DNA from: a bacterium
Lineage (GTDB): Bacteria; Actinomycetota; Acidimicrobiia; Spongiisociales; UBA5794
NCBI GenBank assembly: GCA_024226255.1
Contig: JAAELU010000613.1
Coordinates: 1 to 33,354, forward strand
Length of the DNA stretch: 33,354 nt
Reading direction: 5' to 3'
The notes beneath the pieces are model-generated. The model saw only the letters and a program-made list of their open reading frames with translations. It ran no database searches and was not told the DNA's origin. Numbering within the stretch: the first letter of the stretch is position 1; each line of letters begins with the position of its first letter. A program made the position numbers and the translations under genes. Of the stretch, positions 15,488-24,023 are shown piece after piece.

Positions 15488-16183
15488 ATGGAACTGGAAG
15501 TATTCAATCGTCAGGTTGAGGACCTCGCATCGTCGTTGGGCGACGCTACTCGGCGCGGGATCTACATCTCGATTCGAGAGGCTCCCGAGGCAATCACGAC
15601 CGCAGAAGTTGCCGAACTGTTCGATATCCACCCCAACGTTGCCCGGCACCACCTTCACCGGTTGGTAGAGGATGGCTACCTGAGCGTTACTGAGCGTCGT
15701 CGCTCCGGCAAGCAGGGCCCGGGAGCCGGTCGACCCGCAAAACACTACGAGGCAACCAAGAAGGAAGTTCACCTTCAATTCCCAACCCGTCGCTACGACC
15801 TACTTGCTGAACTTCTTGTTCGGGTGATCCAACGGATCGCACCGGACGAAGCATCGGCGGCGGCCGAGGCCGTGGGGCGTGAGTACGGACGAGAACTCGC
15901 CGCCGAGATCGGCCTACCCGACGACAGCGGCTTCGACGTCGCCGCCAAGGCGGTTGCCCGGGCAATGATCGGAATGGGCTTCGACACGGAAGCCAACACT
16001 GATGACAACACGCTGGTCACAAGCTTCTGCCCCTTCGGAGAGACAGCCGTCAACCATCCAGCCATCATCTGCAAGCTCGACCAGGGCATCGTCACCGGCC
16101 TCCTGGCAGCATCCAACCAACAGCCAATGGCCATCGTCACCCCACACACCACCAACGAGGAAGACTGCGTCACTGAAATGTGA
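15488..16183 (+). CDS. SufR-like iron-sulfur winged-helix transcriptional regulator
   Basis: The protein has 231 residues. The N-terminal winged helix-turn-helix (about residues 10-75: LGDATRRGIYISIRE, ITTAEVAELFDIHPNVARHHLHRLVEDGYLSV) is followed by a basic wing (RRRSGKQGPGAGRPAK), a helical dimer region, and a C-terminal domain with CPFGETAVNHPAIIC (Cys181 and Cys195) and a third cysteine near the end (Cys227). These cysteines match the cluster-binding layout of SufR, which represses iron-sulfur assembly genes when loaded with a cluster. The ATG at 15488 is preceded by GAGGTGA. Its divergent neighbour is the Fe-S carrier gene mrp, which supports a role in Fe-S homeostasis; no suf operon is in view. 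Confidence 0.85.
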   Translation: MELEVFNRQVEDLASSLGDATRRGIYISIREAPEAITTAEVAELFDIHPNVARHHLHRLVEDGYLSVTERRRSGKQGPGAGRPAKHYEATKKEVHLQFPTRRYDLLAELLVRVIQRIAPDEASAAAEAVGREYGRELAAEIGLPDDSGFDVAAKAVARAMIGMGFDTEANTDDNTLVTSFCPFGETAVNHPAIICKLDQGIVTGLLAASNQQPMAIVTPHTTNEEDCVTEM

Positions 16184-16249
16184 GACCTTGGTTCCTCGTT
16201 CGGGATGCTTGGGACACTGCCCTGTCGTGGACCCCGTTATCGTGACGAC

Positions 16250-16804
16250 ATGGCATGGATCGAAACAATTCGCGAAGACGAATGGGACGGCGAGCTAGGT
16301 GCTCTGTCGAAACGAGTCGCCGATAGGGCGACCGGTCGAGTCGACAACATCATGCAGATCCACTCACTGAATCCTCGGGCTCTGGCGGCACACGATGCCC
16401 TCTACCGCTCGGCGATGGCTGGGACTGCCACCCTCCGCAAGGTGGAGCGGGAGCTGATCGCCCTAACGGTGAGCCGGCTCAACGACTGCCACTACTGAAC
16501 GGTTCACCATCGCCGCGGTCTGCGGCGGCTCCTCAAAGACGATGAACTGCTGGTCCGGATCGAGGCCGATTGGCGCGAGGCCGGCCTGGGCCCCAAACGG
16601 ATCGCCATGCTCGACTACACCGAGAAACTCACGCTGCGGCCCGGAGCGATGACGGATTCGGACGTAGCAACACTGCGGGATGCCGGATTCTCTGACCGCG
16701 ATGTCCTCGACATCGCTGAGGTGGTCGGGTATTACGCATACGTGAACCGCATCGCCGACGGTCTCGGCGTCTCGATCGAGACCTGGATGGAGCCCGACAG
16801 TTGA
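16250..16804 (+). CDS. AhpD-like peroxidase-related selenoprotein (in-frame UGA = Sec83)
   Basis: The protein has 184 residues if UGA at 16496-16498 is read as selenocysteine. It opens MAWIETIREDEW and carries the alkylhydroperoxidase AhpD/carboxymuconolactone-decarboxylase-type core ATGRVDNIMQIHSLNP...ALYR...RELIALTVSRLNDCHY. It then reads UGA followed by TVHHRRGLRRLL, and the frame stays open to TGA 16802-16804 with family-like sequence (KRIAMLDYTEKLT, DVLDIAEVVGYYAYVNRIADGLG). Homologues have CxYCxxHH, so UGA replaces the second, peroxidatic cysteine. Glu68, Cys80, Sec83 and His87 sit at the spacing of AhpD Glu118, Cys130, Cys133 and His137. A SECIS hairpin follows. The likely role is thiol-dependent peroxide or disulfide chemistry. 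The TGA overlaps the start of the dipeptidase gene (TTGA). No strong ribosome-binding site is seen. A sequencing error or nonsense mutation is the alternative. Confidence 0.85.
16511..16527 (+). promoter_or_regulatory. Bacterial-type SECIS element
   Basis: A perfect 6-bp stem, CGCCGC (16511-16516) with GCGGCG (16522-16527), closes the apical loop GGUCU (16517-16521). Exactly 18 nt separate the UGA from the loop. From memory, E. coli fdhF mRNA also has 18 nt between UGA and the GGUCU of its SECIS apical loop, where the G and U contact SelB. The hairpin lies within the coding sequence immediately downstream of UGA, as bacterial SECIS elements must. Confidence 0.82.
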
Positions 16805-17910
16805 CGCTTGACCAAGCCCGGCGAATTCACGCCGACCTACCCGTGATCGACGGCCACAATGACCTACCTTGGGCCATTCGGATTCATCACGAGGGCCTCG
16901 ACGATGCGGACACCACTGGGCCGTTGCCGATGCGTCATACCGACACAGATCGATTGATCGCGGGAGGCGTCGGCGGCCAGTTCTGGTCGGTATACGTGCC
17001 GGCCTGGACGGAGGAACCGTTCGCAACGACGGTCGAGCAGATCGAACTCGTCGAGGCTATGTGCGCCCATGATCCGAAATGGGAATTGGTTCGTGACAGC
17101 GCCGGCCTGCGACGGGTCCGCGAGCAGGGCCACGTTGCCGGGTTGCTCGGGTCAGAGGGTGGCCACTCAATCGAAGACTCGATCGACAAGCTTCGCCAAC
17201 TCAGTGAGCTTGGGGTTCGGTACATGACGCTCACTCACGCCGACACGATTACATGGGCCGACTCAGCGACGGACGAACCGCAACACGGCGGCCTCACCGA
17301 TTTTGGTCGCGAAGTGGTCCGTGAGATGAACCGGATCGGCATGCTGGTTGACATCTCACACGTCTCGGCAGACACAATGCGCCACGCCATCGCGACATCG
17401 CAAGCTCCTGTGATCGCCTCCCACTCAAACGCTTTTGCCCTCGCCGGACATCCCCGAAATGTTCCAGATGATGTGCTGGAGGCCGTCGGAGCGAGCGGCG
17501 GAGTGGTCATGGTGAACTTCTATCCGGCATTCGTCGATTCAGAGGCGGCTGCACAGTCGGTCGAGATGTTCGCCGAGGGCCGGAGATTGATAGCGGAACT
17601 CGGAGACCCTGCTGCCGCCGACGCGGCTCTAGCCGAGAGCCGGGCAGCCCTCCCCCGCGGATCGGTGGCTACGGTTGTCGACCACATCGAGCACATCGCC
17701 CGCGTCGCCGGCCCGCACGCGGTTGGAATCGGATCGGACTTCGACGGGATCGACATCCTCATTCCCGGCCTCGAGGACGTGTCGTGTTATCCCAACCTGA
17801 CGTTGGAGCTTCTCAAGCGCGGCTGGGAGGAACCGGCAATCCGCGCCGTCCTCGGCGACAACACTTTGCGCGTCCTCGAAACCGCCGAGCAAGTCAGCGA
17901 CGAGTATTAG
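16801..17910 (+). CDS. Membrane-dipeptidase-type metallopeptidase (M19)
   Basis: A 369-residue TIM-barrel zinc dipeptidase of the renal dipeptidase family, which hydrolyses dipeptides including some with a D-residue. Expected metal ligands are present: His19 and Asp21 in VIDGHNDLPW, bridging Glu119 in GSEGGHS, His187 in VDISHVS and His208 in IASHSN, plus the late catalytic Asp in GIGSDFDGI. There is no signal peptide, so it is likely cytoplasmic. The start is TTG 16801, overlapping the stop of the selenoprotein gene by four bases (TTGA), with GGAG about 11 bases upstream. The coupling implies joint expression with the AhpD-like protein; the metabolic link between them is unclear. Confidence 0.93.
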   Translation: MTLDQARRIHADLPVIDGHNDLPWAIRIHHEGLDDADTTGPLPMRHTDTDRLIAGGVGGQFWSVYVPAWTEEPFATTVEQIELVEAMCAHDPKWELVRDSAGLRRVREQGHVAGLLGSEGGHSIEDSIDKLRQLSELGVRYMTLTHADTITWADSATDEPQHGGLTDFGREVVREMNRIGMLVDISHVSADTMRHAIATSQAPVIASHSNAFALAGHPRNVPDDVLEAVGASGGVVMVNFYPAFVDSEAAAQSVEMFAEGRRLIAELGDPAAADAALAESRAALPRGSVATVVDHIEHIARVAGPHAVGIGSDFDGIDILIPGLEDVSCYPNLTLELLKRGWEEPAIRAVLGDNTLRVLETAEQVSDEY

Positions 17911-18046
17911 CTAGAGGACCTCCAGATACGCGACGGTTGGGCGTTGGGCTGGGTTCGCCTGGCGCGCGTGACCGAGCCTGCCACTTGTCGTGCCGTCGGC
18001 GCCCCAAAGCAGAATCCGTTCTACGTGATACGCAATACGCAGGCTT

Positions 18047-20725
18047 TTAGCCGGCAGCCATGCGACGCAACACCATGTGCAGGATGCCTCCGTGGCGGAG
18101 GTACTGGATCTCGATCGGTGTGTCGCAGCGGTTCAGCGCCGTGAACTCGACAGTCGAGCCATCAGCCCTGGTCGCGACAACCGAGACCGGCTGGCGGGGC
18201 TGCAGTGAATCGTCGATCTCGATCGCAAACGTCTCGGTTCCATCGAGTCCCAACGAATCCGCAGTGTCACCGTCGCCGAACGTCAGTGGCAAGACGCCCA
18301 TCATCACAAGATTGGACCGATGGATCCGTTCGTAACTCTCGGCAATAACGGCCTGAACCCCGAGTAGGAACGAGCCCTTGGCGGCCCAGTCCCGTGAGCT
18401 CCCCATGCCGTAGTCCTTGCCGGCCAGAACCACCAGCGGCGTACCGGCCTCCCTGTAGTTCAGCGATGCGTCGTAGACGCTGCGAACCTCGCCGTCGGTG
18501 AAGTCGGTCGTGAACCCGCCCTCGGTTCCCGGAGCCAGCTGATTGCGTACCCGGATGTTGGCGAACGTTCCGCGTGTCATCACACGGTCGTTGCCACGCC
18601 GCGACCCGTAGCTATTGAACAGACGCGGCTCAACACTGTTGTCGAGCAGGTACTGACCGGCCGGCGTGCTCTGGCCGATCGCGCCGGCCGGTGAAATATG
18701 GTCGGTCGTGATCGAGTCGCCCAACTTGAGCAGTGCTCGGGCACCGTTGATCGGTTGAATCGGATCTGGCGTGGGACCCAGGTCGACAAAAAACGGCGGC
18801 TCCTGGATGTACGTCGATGACTCGTTCCACGAGTACAAGGCACCACCGGCCGCCTTGATATCGCGCCACTCTCGCGAGCCCTCGAACACATTGCTGTACT
18901 GAGTTAGGAATTGGTCGCTGGTGACGCTGGCCGCCACCACCTGGTCAATCTCGTCTTGGCTTGGCCAGACGTCGCTGAGGAAGACGTCATTGCCGTCACT
19001 GCCCGTCCCCAACGGCTCCGTAGTCAGATCGATGTCCACGGTGCCCGCTAGGGCATAGGCGACGACAAGCGGCGGCGAGGCCAGGTAGTTCGCTCGTACA
19101 TCCTGTGAGATGCGGCCTTCGAAGTTGCGATTCCCCGACAAGACGGAAGTCACGACCAGGTCGTTGTCATTGATTGCCCTACTGATCGGATCGGGTACAG
19201 GGCCGGAGTTCCCAATGCAGGTCGTGCACCCATAGCCAACGAGAAAGAAGCCGAGCGCCTCGAGATCGGACGTAAGGCCGGAACGATCGAGATAGTCAGT
19301 CACGACCTTCGAACCGGGCGCCAACGATGTCTTCACCCAGGGCTTCCGGGTCAGCCCTAGAGCCCGGGCCTTCTTGGCGACCAACCCTGCGCCGACCATG
19401 ACATCCGGGTTCGAAGTGTTGGTGCAGCTCGTGATGGCGGCAATGACCACATCGCCATCCTCGAGCTCAAACGAGTCCCCGTCGTACTGCGTGGCGACAG
19501 GGTCTGAGGCCGACGAGCCTGGAGGACGAAGTCCGCCCTCGAGGTCACGAGCCCATTGCGACTTCATGTCGCTCAGCGTGATCCGGTCCTGAGGACGTTT
19601 CGGTCCGGCGAGCGAGGTCTCGATCGTTGCCATATCGAGTTCCAGCGTCGAGCTGTAGACAATCTCGCGGTCATCGTCGCGCCAGAGACCTTGGGTCTTG
19701 CAGTACTCCTCGACTGCGGCCAGGTGTGATTCGTCGCGCCCGGTGAGGCGCATGTACTCGAGGGTGCGTCCGTCGACTGGGAAGAAGCCAACGGTTGCCC
19801 CATATTCAGGGCACATATTGGCGATCGTTGCGCGATTGGCGAGAGGCATGGACTCCATACCGGGACCGTAGAATTCAACGAACTTGCCCACGACTCCGTG
19901 GGCTCGCAGCATCTCGGTGACTCGCAGCACCAAGTCGGTAGCCGTCGCCCCGTCTGGCAGCGCGCCCGTCAGACGGAAGCCGACCACCTCAGGGAGCAGC
20001 ATCGAAATTGGCTGGCCCACCATCGCGGCCTCGGCCTCGATACCGCCAACACCCCAGCCCACGACTCCAAGACCATTGATCATCGTGGTGTGCGAGTCGG
20101 TTCCGACTAGAGAGTCCGGGTAGAGGGACTCGCCGTCATCCCAAACCACCTTGGCAAGGTATTCGAGGTTCACCTGATGAACGATGCCCGTCGCCGGCGG
20201 GACCACGGAGAAGTTGTCGAAAGCAGAGCGGCCCCATTTCAAGAACTCGTAGCGCTCCATGTTCCTCTCGAATTCGCGCTCAGAGTTGATCATCAGCGCG
20301 TCCGGACGGTTAAAAACGTCGACTTGAACTGAATGGTCGACCACGAGATCCACCGGCACCAACGGGTTGACCTTCTGCGCCGATGTCTCATCCCCGGTCA
20401 TCCTTACGACCGCGGACCGCATCGCCGCCAAATCCACTATGGCCGGCACTCCTGTGAAGTCCTGGAGAACTACACGAGCCGGAGCGAAAGCAACTTCGGT
20501 CTCGGCGACTTTGGTTGCGTCGTATTGAGCCAAGGCGTGGACGTCGTCGTCGGTGATCGTCTCGCCATCGTGGTTGCGCAGCGCGGACTCGAGCAACACC
20601 TTGATGGTGTAGGGCAGCGAGTCGATGTCGCCCAGATGCTTGAGGGCGTCCAGCCGGAAGATGGTGCGATCGCCATCGGCCGTCGATTGTACGGCCTTCG
20701 CTTCAAAAGGATCTGTCGTCGCCAA
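18047..20725 (-). CDS. acnA: Aconitate hydratase
   Basis: This TCA-cycle enzyme interconverts citrate and isocitrate through a [4Fe-4S] cluster. The protein is 892 residues, the normal size for AcnA/IRP1-type aconitase. Cluster cysteines are in [14 protein letters not shown] and in [13 protein letters not shown]. The swivel domain ends with the [15 protein letters not shown] substrate-binding segment and the [18 protein letters not shown] stretch. The [26 protein letters not shown] motif region is intact. I chose TTG 20725, preceded by AGAGGTG seven bases upstream, giving [10 protein letters not shown]. The frame extends 68 codons further upstream, but that part is not aconitase-like. It is divergent from the metallo-beta-lactamase-fold gene. 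The 17911-18046 gap on the other side shows nothing notable. Confidence 0.96.
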   Translation of the reverse strand: MATTDPFEAKAVQSTADGDRTIFRLDALKHLGDIDSLPYTIKVLLESALRNHDGETITDDDVHALAQYDATKVAETEVAFAPARVVLQDFTGVPAIVDLAAMRSAVVRMTGDETSAQKVNPLVPVDLVVDHSVQVDVFNRPDALMINSEREFERNMERYEFLKWGRSAFDNFSVVPPATGIVHQVNLEYLAKVVWDDGESLYPDSLVGTDSHTTMINGLGVVGWGVGGIEAEAAMVGQPISMLLPEVVGFRLTGALPDGATATDLVLRVTEMLRAHGVVGKFVEFYGPGMESMPLANRATIANMCPEYGATVGFFPVDGRTLEYMRLTGRDESHLAAVEEYCKTQGLWRDDDREIVYSSTLELDMATIETSLAGPKRPQDRITLSDMKSQWARDLEGGLRPPGSSASDPVATQYDGDSFELEDGDVVIAAITSCTNTSNPDVMVGAGLVAKKARALGLTRKPWVKTSLAPGSKVVTDYLDRSGLTSDLEALGFFLVGYGCTTCIGNSGPVPDPISRAINDNDLVVTSVLSGNRNFEGRISQDVRANYLASPPLVVAYALAGTVDIDLTTEPLGTGSDGNDVFLSDVWPSQDEIDQVVAASVTSDQFLTQYSNVFEGSREWRDIKAAGGALYSWNESSTYIQEPPFFVDLGPTPDPIQPINGARALLKLGDSITTDHISPAGAIGQSTPAGQYLLDNSVEPRLFNSYGSRRGNDRVMTRGTFANIRVRNQLAPGTEGGFTTDFTDGEVRSVYDASLNYREAGTPLVVLAGKDYGMGSSRDWAAKGSFLLGVQAVIAESYERIHRSNLVMMGVLPLTFGDGDTADSLGLDGTETFAIEIDDSLQPRQPVSVVATRADGSTVEFTALNRCDTPIEIQYLRHGGILHMVLRRMAAG

Positions 20726-20811
20726 AATGTCCACCTCTTTGTGTTTCTGGGCCCCAGGATACGACGAAGGATTGCCCCGGTCGGCGCCACCGAGCACGTA
20801 GCACTGTCGAA

Positions 20812-20841
20812 AACGCCGACCACGCCCAAGATCGGCGTTTC
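20812..20841. promoter_or_regulatory. Inverted repeat in the acnA/MBL divergent region
   Basis: A perfect 9-bp inverted repeat AAACGCCGA (20812-20820) and TCGGCGTTT (20833-20841) with a 12-nt spacer sits about midway between the divergent starts. On the minus strand the right arm reads TCGGCGTTTT, so the acnA leader RNA could form a terminator-like hairpin ending in Us. It could equally be an operator. The 181-bp gap 20726-20906 holds no gene. Confidence 0.4.
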
Positions 20842-20906
20842 TTTCGCTACACGACACGCGGCGCCCGGCTTCGGTAGTTTTGTCCTCAACGACGGGAGGA
20901 GGGCAC

Positions 20907-21626
20907 ATGAAACAGGTTGCGGACAACATCTACCGGTTGGGGACGGCTCACCACAACTTCTATCTCTTGACAGAAGGTGGCAAGGCAACGGTCATCGATG
21001 CCGGGTGTTCGAAGGAACTTCCCAAGCTGGAGGAAGGACTGGCTTCGATCGGCTTGATGCGTGACGATGTCGAGGCCATCATCTTGACTCATGCCCACGC
21101 CGACCACATCGGTTTTGCCGCCGAGGCCCAAAAGAGCGGCACCGAGGTTCGAACTCATGAAGTCGAAGCCCCCATCGCCACGGGAGACGTGGAAGGTCAC
21201 GCCGTCAAGATCCCCCAATTGCCATTGCACAAGCTGGGCACGTGGAAGTTTCTGATCGCGCTGCTGAAGGAAGGGATCACCAAAGCACCACGGATCGAAT
21301 CCGTGGTTACGTTCAGCGACGGGGACGTGCTCGAGTTACCCGGCAACCCGAGGGTGGTGTATACCCCCGGTCACACGATCGGCCACTCGAGCTTCTACCT
21401 CCGCGACTCGAAGACACTCTTCAGCGGCGATGCCCTGGTGACCCGCGATCTGATCACGCAGGCCGCTGGGCCTCAAATGCTCCCGGACATGTTCCACACC
21501 GACCCGGCTCGTGCCCGTGAATCGCTCGACGTCCTTGCCGGGTTTCCGACCAACGTCGTTCTGCCGGGACATGGCGACCAACACCTGGGGTCGGTCGCGG
21601 CTGCTGTAGAAATCGCCAAGCGATAG
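20907..21626 (+). CDS. MBL-fold metallo-hydrolase
   Basis: A 239-residue cytoplasmic hydrolase of the metallo-beta-lactamase superfamily. The first metal-binding motif THAHADH is present (His62, His64, Asp66, His67). Later come the [14 protein letters not shown] histidine region, SGDAL (bridging aspartate) and VVLPGHGD (final histidine). A sequence close to glyoxalase II or quorum-lactonase-like members is possible, but the substrate cannot be predicted. The ATG at 20907 has a strong GGGAGGAGGG Shine-Dalgarno sequence. A small P-loop kinase gene follows 10 bp downstream on the same strand. It is divergent from acnA. Confidence 0.9.
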   Translation: MKQVADNIYRLGTAHHNFYLLTEGGKATVIDAGCSKELPKLEEGLASIGLMRDDVEAIILTHAHADHIGFAAEAQKSGTEVRTHEVEAPIATGDVEGHAVKIPQLPLHKLGTWKFLIALLKEGITKAPRIESVVTFSDGDVLELPGNPRVVYTPGHTIGHSSFYLRDSKTLFSGDALVTRDLITQAAGPQMLPDMFHTDPARARESLDVLAGFPTNVVLPGHGDQHLGSVAAAVEIAKR

Positions 21627-21636
21627 CGACTGCGCG

Positions 21637-22194
21637 GTGCTAATCGCCATTGCTGGAACGATCGGTGCTGGTAAGTCAACGGTTGCTCGAGCGGTTTCTA
21701 GTCGGCTCGCCATTCCCTACCACGCCATCGACGACGACAAGAGCGACATCGGCGAGGCCCACCCTGAATTCACAACTTGGGTCGCAGGGTCGATCCCGTT
21801 TCCCGACGACTTCCGCACGGCGGTCTTTGATCAGGCCTTGGACCAACTCACGGAAATGGCAGCAGAGCATGACCATGTCATTGTTGAGGAGACGTTCCAC
21901 CGACGCCACATTCGCGATCCATTCTTTCAAGCGGCTGCGACACAACTCAACGGGCTGGTGCTGATCGAGATCGTGGTGGCCAGAGATGTCGCACTTGCCC
22001 ACCTCGCCAAGAGGGCGAGGACACAGAGGAACCACTTGGCCGGTCCGGCCATGTACGACTCGTTCCAGGCGATTACCGACCCACTGGAACGCGTCGACCT
22101 AGCCGTTGAAAACAACGGAAACCTCAGAGACACAGTGGATCAGGTCTGCCGTTTCCTCGAAACCAGGCTCAATTGCCCTGCCGGTACCGGCTAG
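21637..22194 (+). CDS. AAA/P-loop small-molecule kinase-like protein
   Basis: A 185-residue P-loop protein with Walker A GTIGAGKST at residues 7-15, a DDDKSD segment (about 32-37) in the acceptor-binding area, HVIVEETFHRRHIRD as the Walker B/lid region, and a basic LAKRARTQRNH segment. The layout is that of shikimate-, gluconate- or zeta-toxin-like kinases and predicted ATPases of the AAA_33 type. The acceptor is unknown. The start is GTG 21637, just 10 bp after the MBL-fold gene, so an operon is likely. Its stop TAG overlaps the convergent stop of 22191-22595 in a shared CTAG. Confidence 0.78.
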   Translation: MLIAIAGTIGAGKSTVARAVSSRLAIPYHAIDDDKSDIGEAHPEFTTWVAGSIPFPDDFRTAVFDQALDQLTEMAAEHDHVIVEETFHRRHIRDPFFQAAATQLNGLVLIEIVVARDVALAHLAKRARTQRNHLAGPAMYDSFQAITDPLERVDLAVENNGNLRDTVDQVCRFLETRLNCPAGTG

Positions 22195-22595
22195 GCAACC
22201 CGTGAGTTTCCCTCGCCGATCTTGCGCACGGCGCCCTGAGATTGGTCTTCGGTCGACGTGAGGTAGGCCGCGGCATCTACAACGTGCGCTACATCGCGGC
22301 CTCCATCCAGCCAGGCCAGCGGCGACAACGAGTCGAGTTTGGAATTGGGGCGGCCCATCCAGTGAGCGATGGTCATGTGGTCCCATTCGTCGGCCAGCTT
22401 GTCAACGACGCTTGACACGTCGCCTCTGACTCCCCCGCCCTTGTGGAACTGGAAAGCGAAGTAGACCTCTTCGAGTGAGCGTCCCCCGATGCGAAGCAGG
22501 TCGCGTCGCACCACCAGATCGAGTGGGGCAACCCCTGCTGCTCGAGCTGCTTCGGTCCGCGTGAGAAACGGTCCCATCAGGACACTGCCGGCCAT
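22191..22595 (-). CDS. Small protein with antitoxin-like (MbcA/ParS/Xre-type) C-terminus
   Basis: The protein has 134 residues. It begins with an HTH-like segment (FLTRTEAARAAGVAPLDLVVRRDLLRIGG). The C-terminal part WMGRPNSKLDSLSPLAWLDGG, followed by VAHVVDAAA (about 79-110), resembles the domain of MbcA/ParS/Xre antitoxins, where a tryptophan or phenylalanine, PN, a leucine, a PL and a glycine-rich turn recur. The assignment is from pattern memory and moderate at best. The ATG at 22595 has AAGGAG seven bases upstream. No RES-type toxin gene adjoins it: the neighbours are a convergent P-loop kinase and, upstream, a molybdoenzyme. It might be a solitary DNA-binding or regulatory protein. Confidence 0.6.
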   Translation of the reverse strand: MAGSVLMGPFLTRTEAARAAGVAPLDLVVRRDLLRIGGRSLEEVYFAFQFHKGGGVRGDVSSVVDKLADEWDHMTIAHWMGRPNSKLDSLSPLAWLDGGRDVAHVVDAAAYLTSTEDQSQGAVRKIGEGNSRVA

Positions 22596-22691
22596 GTAGA
22601 CACTCCTTTGCCTGTACCGGAGCCCTGTCGGCCGGAATGGCCAGGAATTCAGGAGAGGACAGGAGGAGCCGTGGATGGGCGCGCATTCATT

Positions 22692-22711
22692 GGTATCTGG
22701 TTCTTGATACC
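22692..22711 (-). terminator. Hairpin after the molybdoenzyme gene
   Basis: GGTATC and GATACC form a perfect 6-bp stem with an 8-nt loop, starting 12 bp after the stop of the sulfite-oxidase-fold gene. There is no U tract (AATGAA follows), so it is a weak terminator candidate. The rest of the gap 22596-22723 shows only purine-rich sequence (GGAGAGGACAGGAGGAG). Confidence 0.35.
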
Positions 22712-22723
22712 TACGCGGTCCTT

Positions 22724-23335
22724 TTACGAACCCCAGTAGCGCTGCTCTTTGAAGGGATCGCCGTACATGTGATAGCCGTTGCGCTCCCAGAATCCGGGCT
22801 CATCGGCGTCGAGGAGGTTGAATCCCAGGGTCCACTTCACCGATTTCCAGAAGTAGAGATGGGGCATTACCAATCGGAGTGGATAGCCGTGCTGCAGCTC
22901 GAGCGGCTCCCCCTCATACGTGTGAGCGAAGATGTTCTCCTCACGAGTGAAGTCTTCGATCGGGATGTTGGCTGTGAAACCGTGATAGGCGTGCACGAGC
23001 ACGTGAGTCGCCGAAGGGTCGACGTCGAGCTGATCCCACAGATATCTAACCGAGATTCCTTCCCAGTTGGTATCCAACTTGGTCCACTTGGTCACGCAGT
23101 GGATGTCTGTGTGCAGCTTCGTTGTCGGCATGGCTGTCATCTCATCCCAGGTCCACTCCTTCTCCTGGCCCACAAGGCCTTTGATGCCAAATCGCCATGC
23201 AGCAAGATCGACCGTTGGGACCGTTCCGGCGTGGAGGACCGGGAACCGTTCCGTCACATATTGACCCGGGGGGACACGGCTGGGATCGACGCCGCGCGCC
23301 TCGAGTTCGGCGCGGTTCCGTTTGATGAATGACAT
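22724..23335 (-). CDS. Molybdopterin-dependent oxidoreductase (sulfite-oxidase fold)
   Basis: A 203-residue single-domain enzyme of the sulfite oxidase/YedY superfamily. Cys80 in DIHCVTKWTKLD is the expected molybdenum ligand. It lies between the KEWTWDEM motif and the WEGISVRYLWDQL segment typical of the fold; HGYPLRLVMPHLYFWKSVKW is the conserved cofactor-binding stretch. There is no signal peptide or Tat motif, so it is probably cytoplasmic, unlike YedY (MsrP). Bacterial proteins of this short type are annotated only as sulfite oxidase-like; the substrate is unknown. I chose ATG 23335 (MSFIKRNR) rather than a start 15 codons upstream because family members begin close to it. It is divergent from the TlpA-like gene. 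Confidence 0.9.
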   Translation of the reverse strand: MSFIKRNRAELEARGVDPSRVPPGQYVTERFPVLHAGTVPTVDLAAWRFGIKGLVGQEKEWTWDEMTAMPTTKLHTDIHCVTKWTKLDTNWEGISVRYLWDQLDVDPSATHVLVHAYHGFTANIPIEDFTREENIFAHTYEGEPLELQHGYPLRLVMPHLYFWKSVKWTLGFNLLDADEPGFWERNGYHMYGDPFKEQRYWGS

Positions 23336-23409
23336 GGCGGCGATCTTACCGGCGCCACCCCGATGTCCATGGCAGCGCATGTCGAGGAATGGGTTAGCGT
23401 CTAACGGCG

Positions 23410-24012
23410 ATGGAGCAAGATACTGTCACCGCAGCCGCGGATCGTCCGCGTCGATCACGATTCGTTTGGATCTTGGCGTCGGTCGCGATTGCTGCTGCGG
23501 CCGTCGTTACATACGCGGCGAGTCGATCACCGTCTGAACCCGGTGTCGCCACCACGTCGACATTGCAAAACATTGGTGACGGCACCCTGGGGACAGAAGA
23601 CCAAGCGCCTGACTTCTCCTTGGCAACAATGAATGGAGCCAGCTTCGCTCTGTACGACCATCTCGCCAGCTCTGGAGAACCGGTCCTGTTGAACCTGTGG
23701 GCCTCGTGGTGTCCGCCATGCCGGGCCGAGATGCCTGCCCTGAACGAGGCGGCCGCCCGCCATCCCAACGTCGAATTCGTCGGCGTGGCGGTCCAAGATG
23801 ATCCGGTCGCGGCAGAGAATTTCGCCAAGGAGATTGGTGTCAGCTACACAATCGGGTTCGATGACCGAGAAGAGGTCTACACGGCTTACGAGACCTTTGG
23901 ACTGCCGATGACCTACATCATCTCCTCCCAAGGCGTGATCCTCGAAGTGATAATCGGCGAGGTTGACGGGGCCCGAATCGATACCGCCATCTCCACATGG
24001 TTCGGCGGCTAA
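23410..24012 (+). CDS. TlpA/ResA-like membrane-anchored thiol-disulfide oxidoreductase
   Basis: The protein has 200 residues: a basic N-terminus, one membrane helix (about 18-37), a Ser/Thr-rich linker, then a thioredoxin-fold domain facing outside. APDFSLATMNG opens the domain, and the active site is NLWASWCPPCRAEMP, with Cys101 and Cys104. The later GLPMTYIISSQG segment holds the family's cis-proline region. TlpA/ResA proteins reduce disulfides during cytochrome c maturation or envelope protein repair. No cytochrome biogenesis genes are adjacent. It is divergent from the sulfite-oxidase-fold gene across 74 bp and followed by a large inverted repeat. Confidence 0.9.
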   Translation: MEQDTVTAAADRPRRSRFVWILASVAIAAAAVVTYAASRSPSEPGVATTSTLQNIGDGTLGTEDQAPDFSLATMNGASFALYDHLASSGEPVLLNLWASWCPPCRAEMPALNEAAARHPNVEFVGVAVQDDPVAAENFAKEIGVSYTIGFDDREEVYTAYETFGLPMTYIISSQGVILEVIIGEVDGARIDTAISTWFGG

Positions 24013-24023
24013 ACCCGAGAAGT

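Noticed and set aside
16250-16498. Ordinary pseudogene caused by a nonsense mutation
   Set aside because: The stop falls precisely on the catalytic cysteine, no other lesion is present, the downstream gene is tightly coupled, and a canonical SECIS hairpin follows. Decay would not predict all of these.
16607-16804. Separate 65-codon gene starting at ATG 16607
   Set aside because: It is in frame with the upstream AhpD-like sequence, has no ribosome-binding site, and the 36 codons between the TGA and this ATG already read as family sequence. It is the C-terminal part of the selenoprotein.
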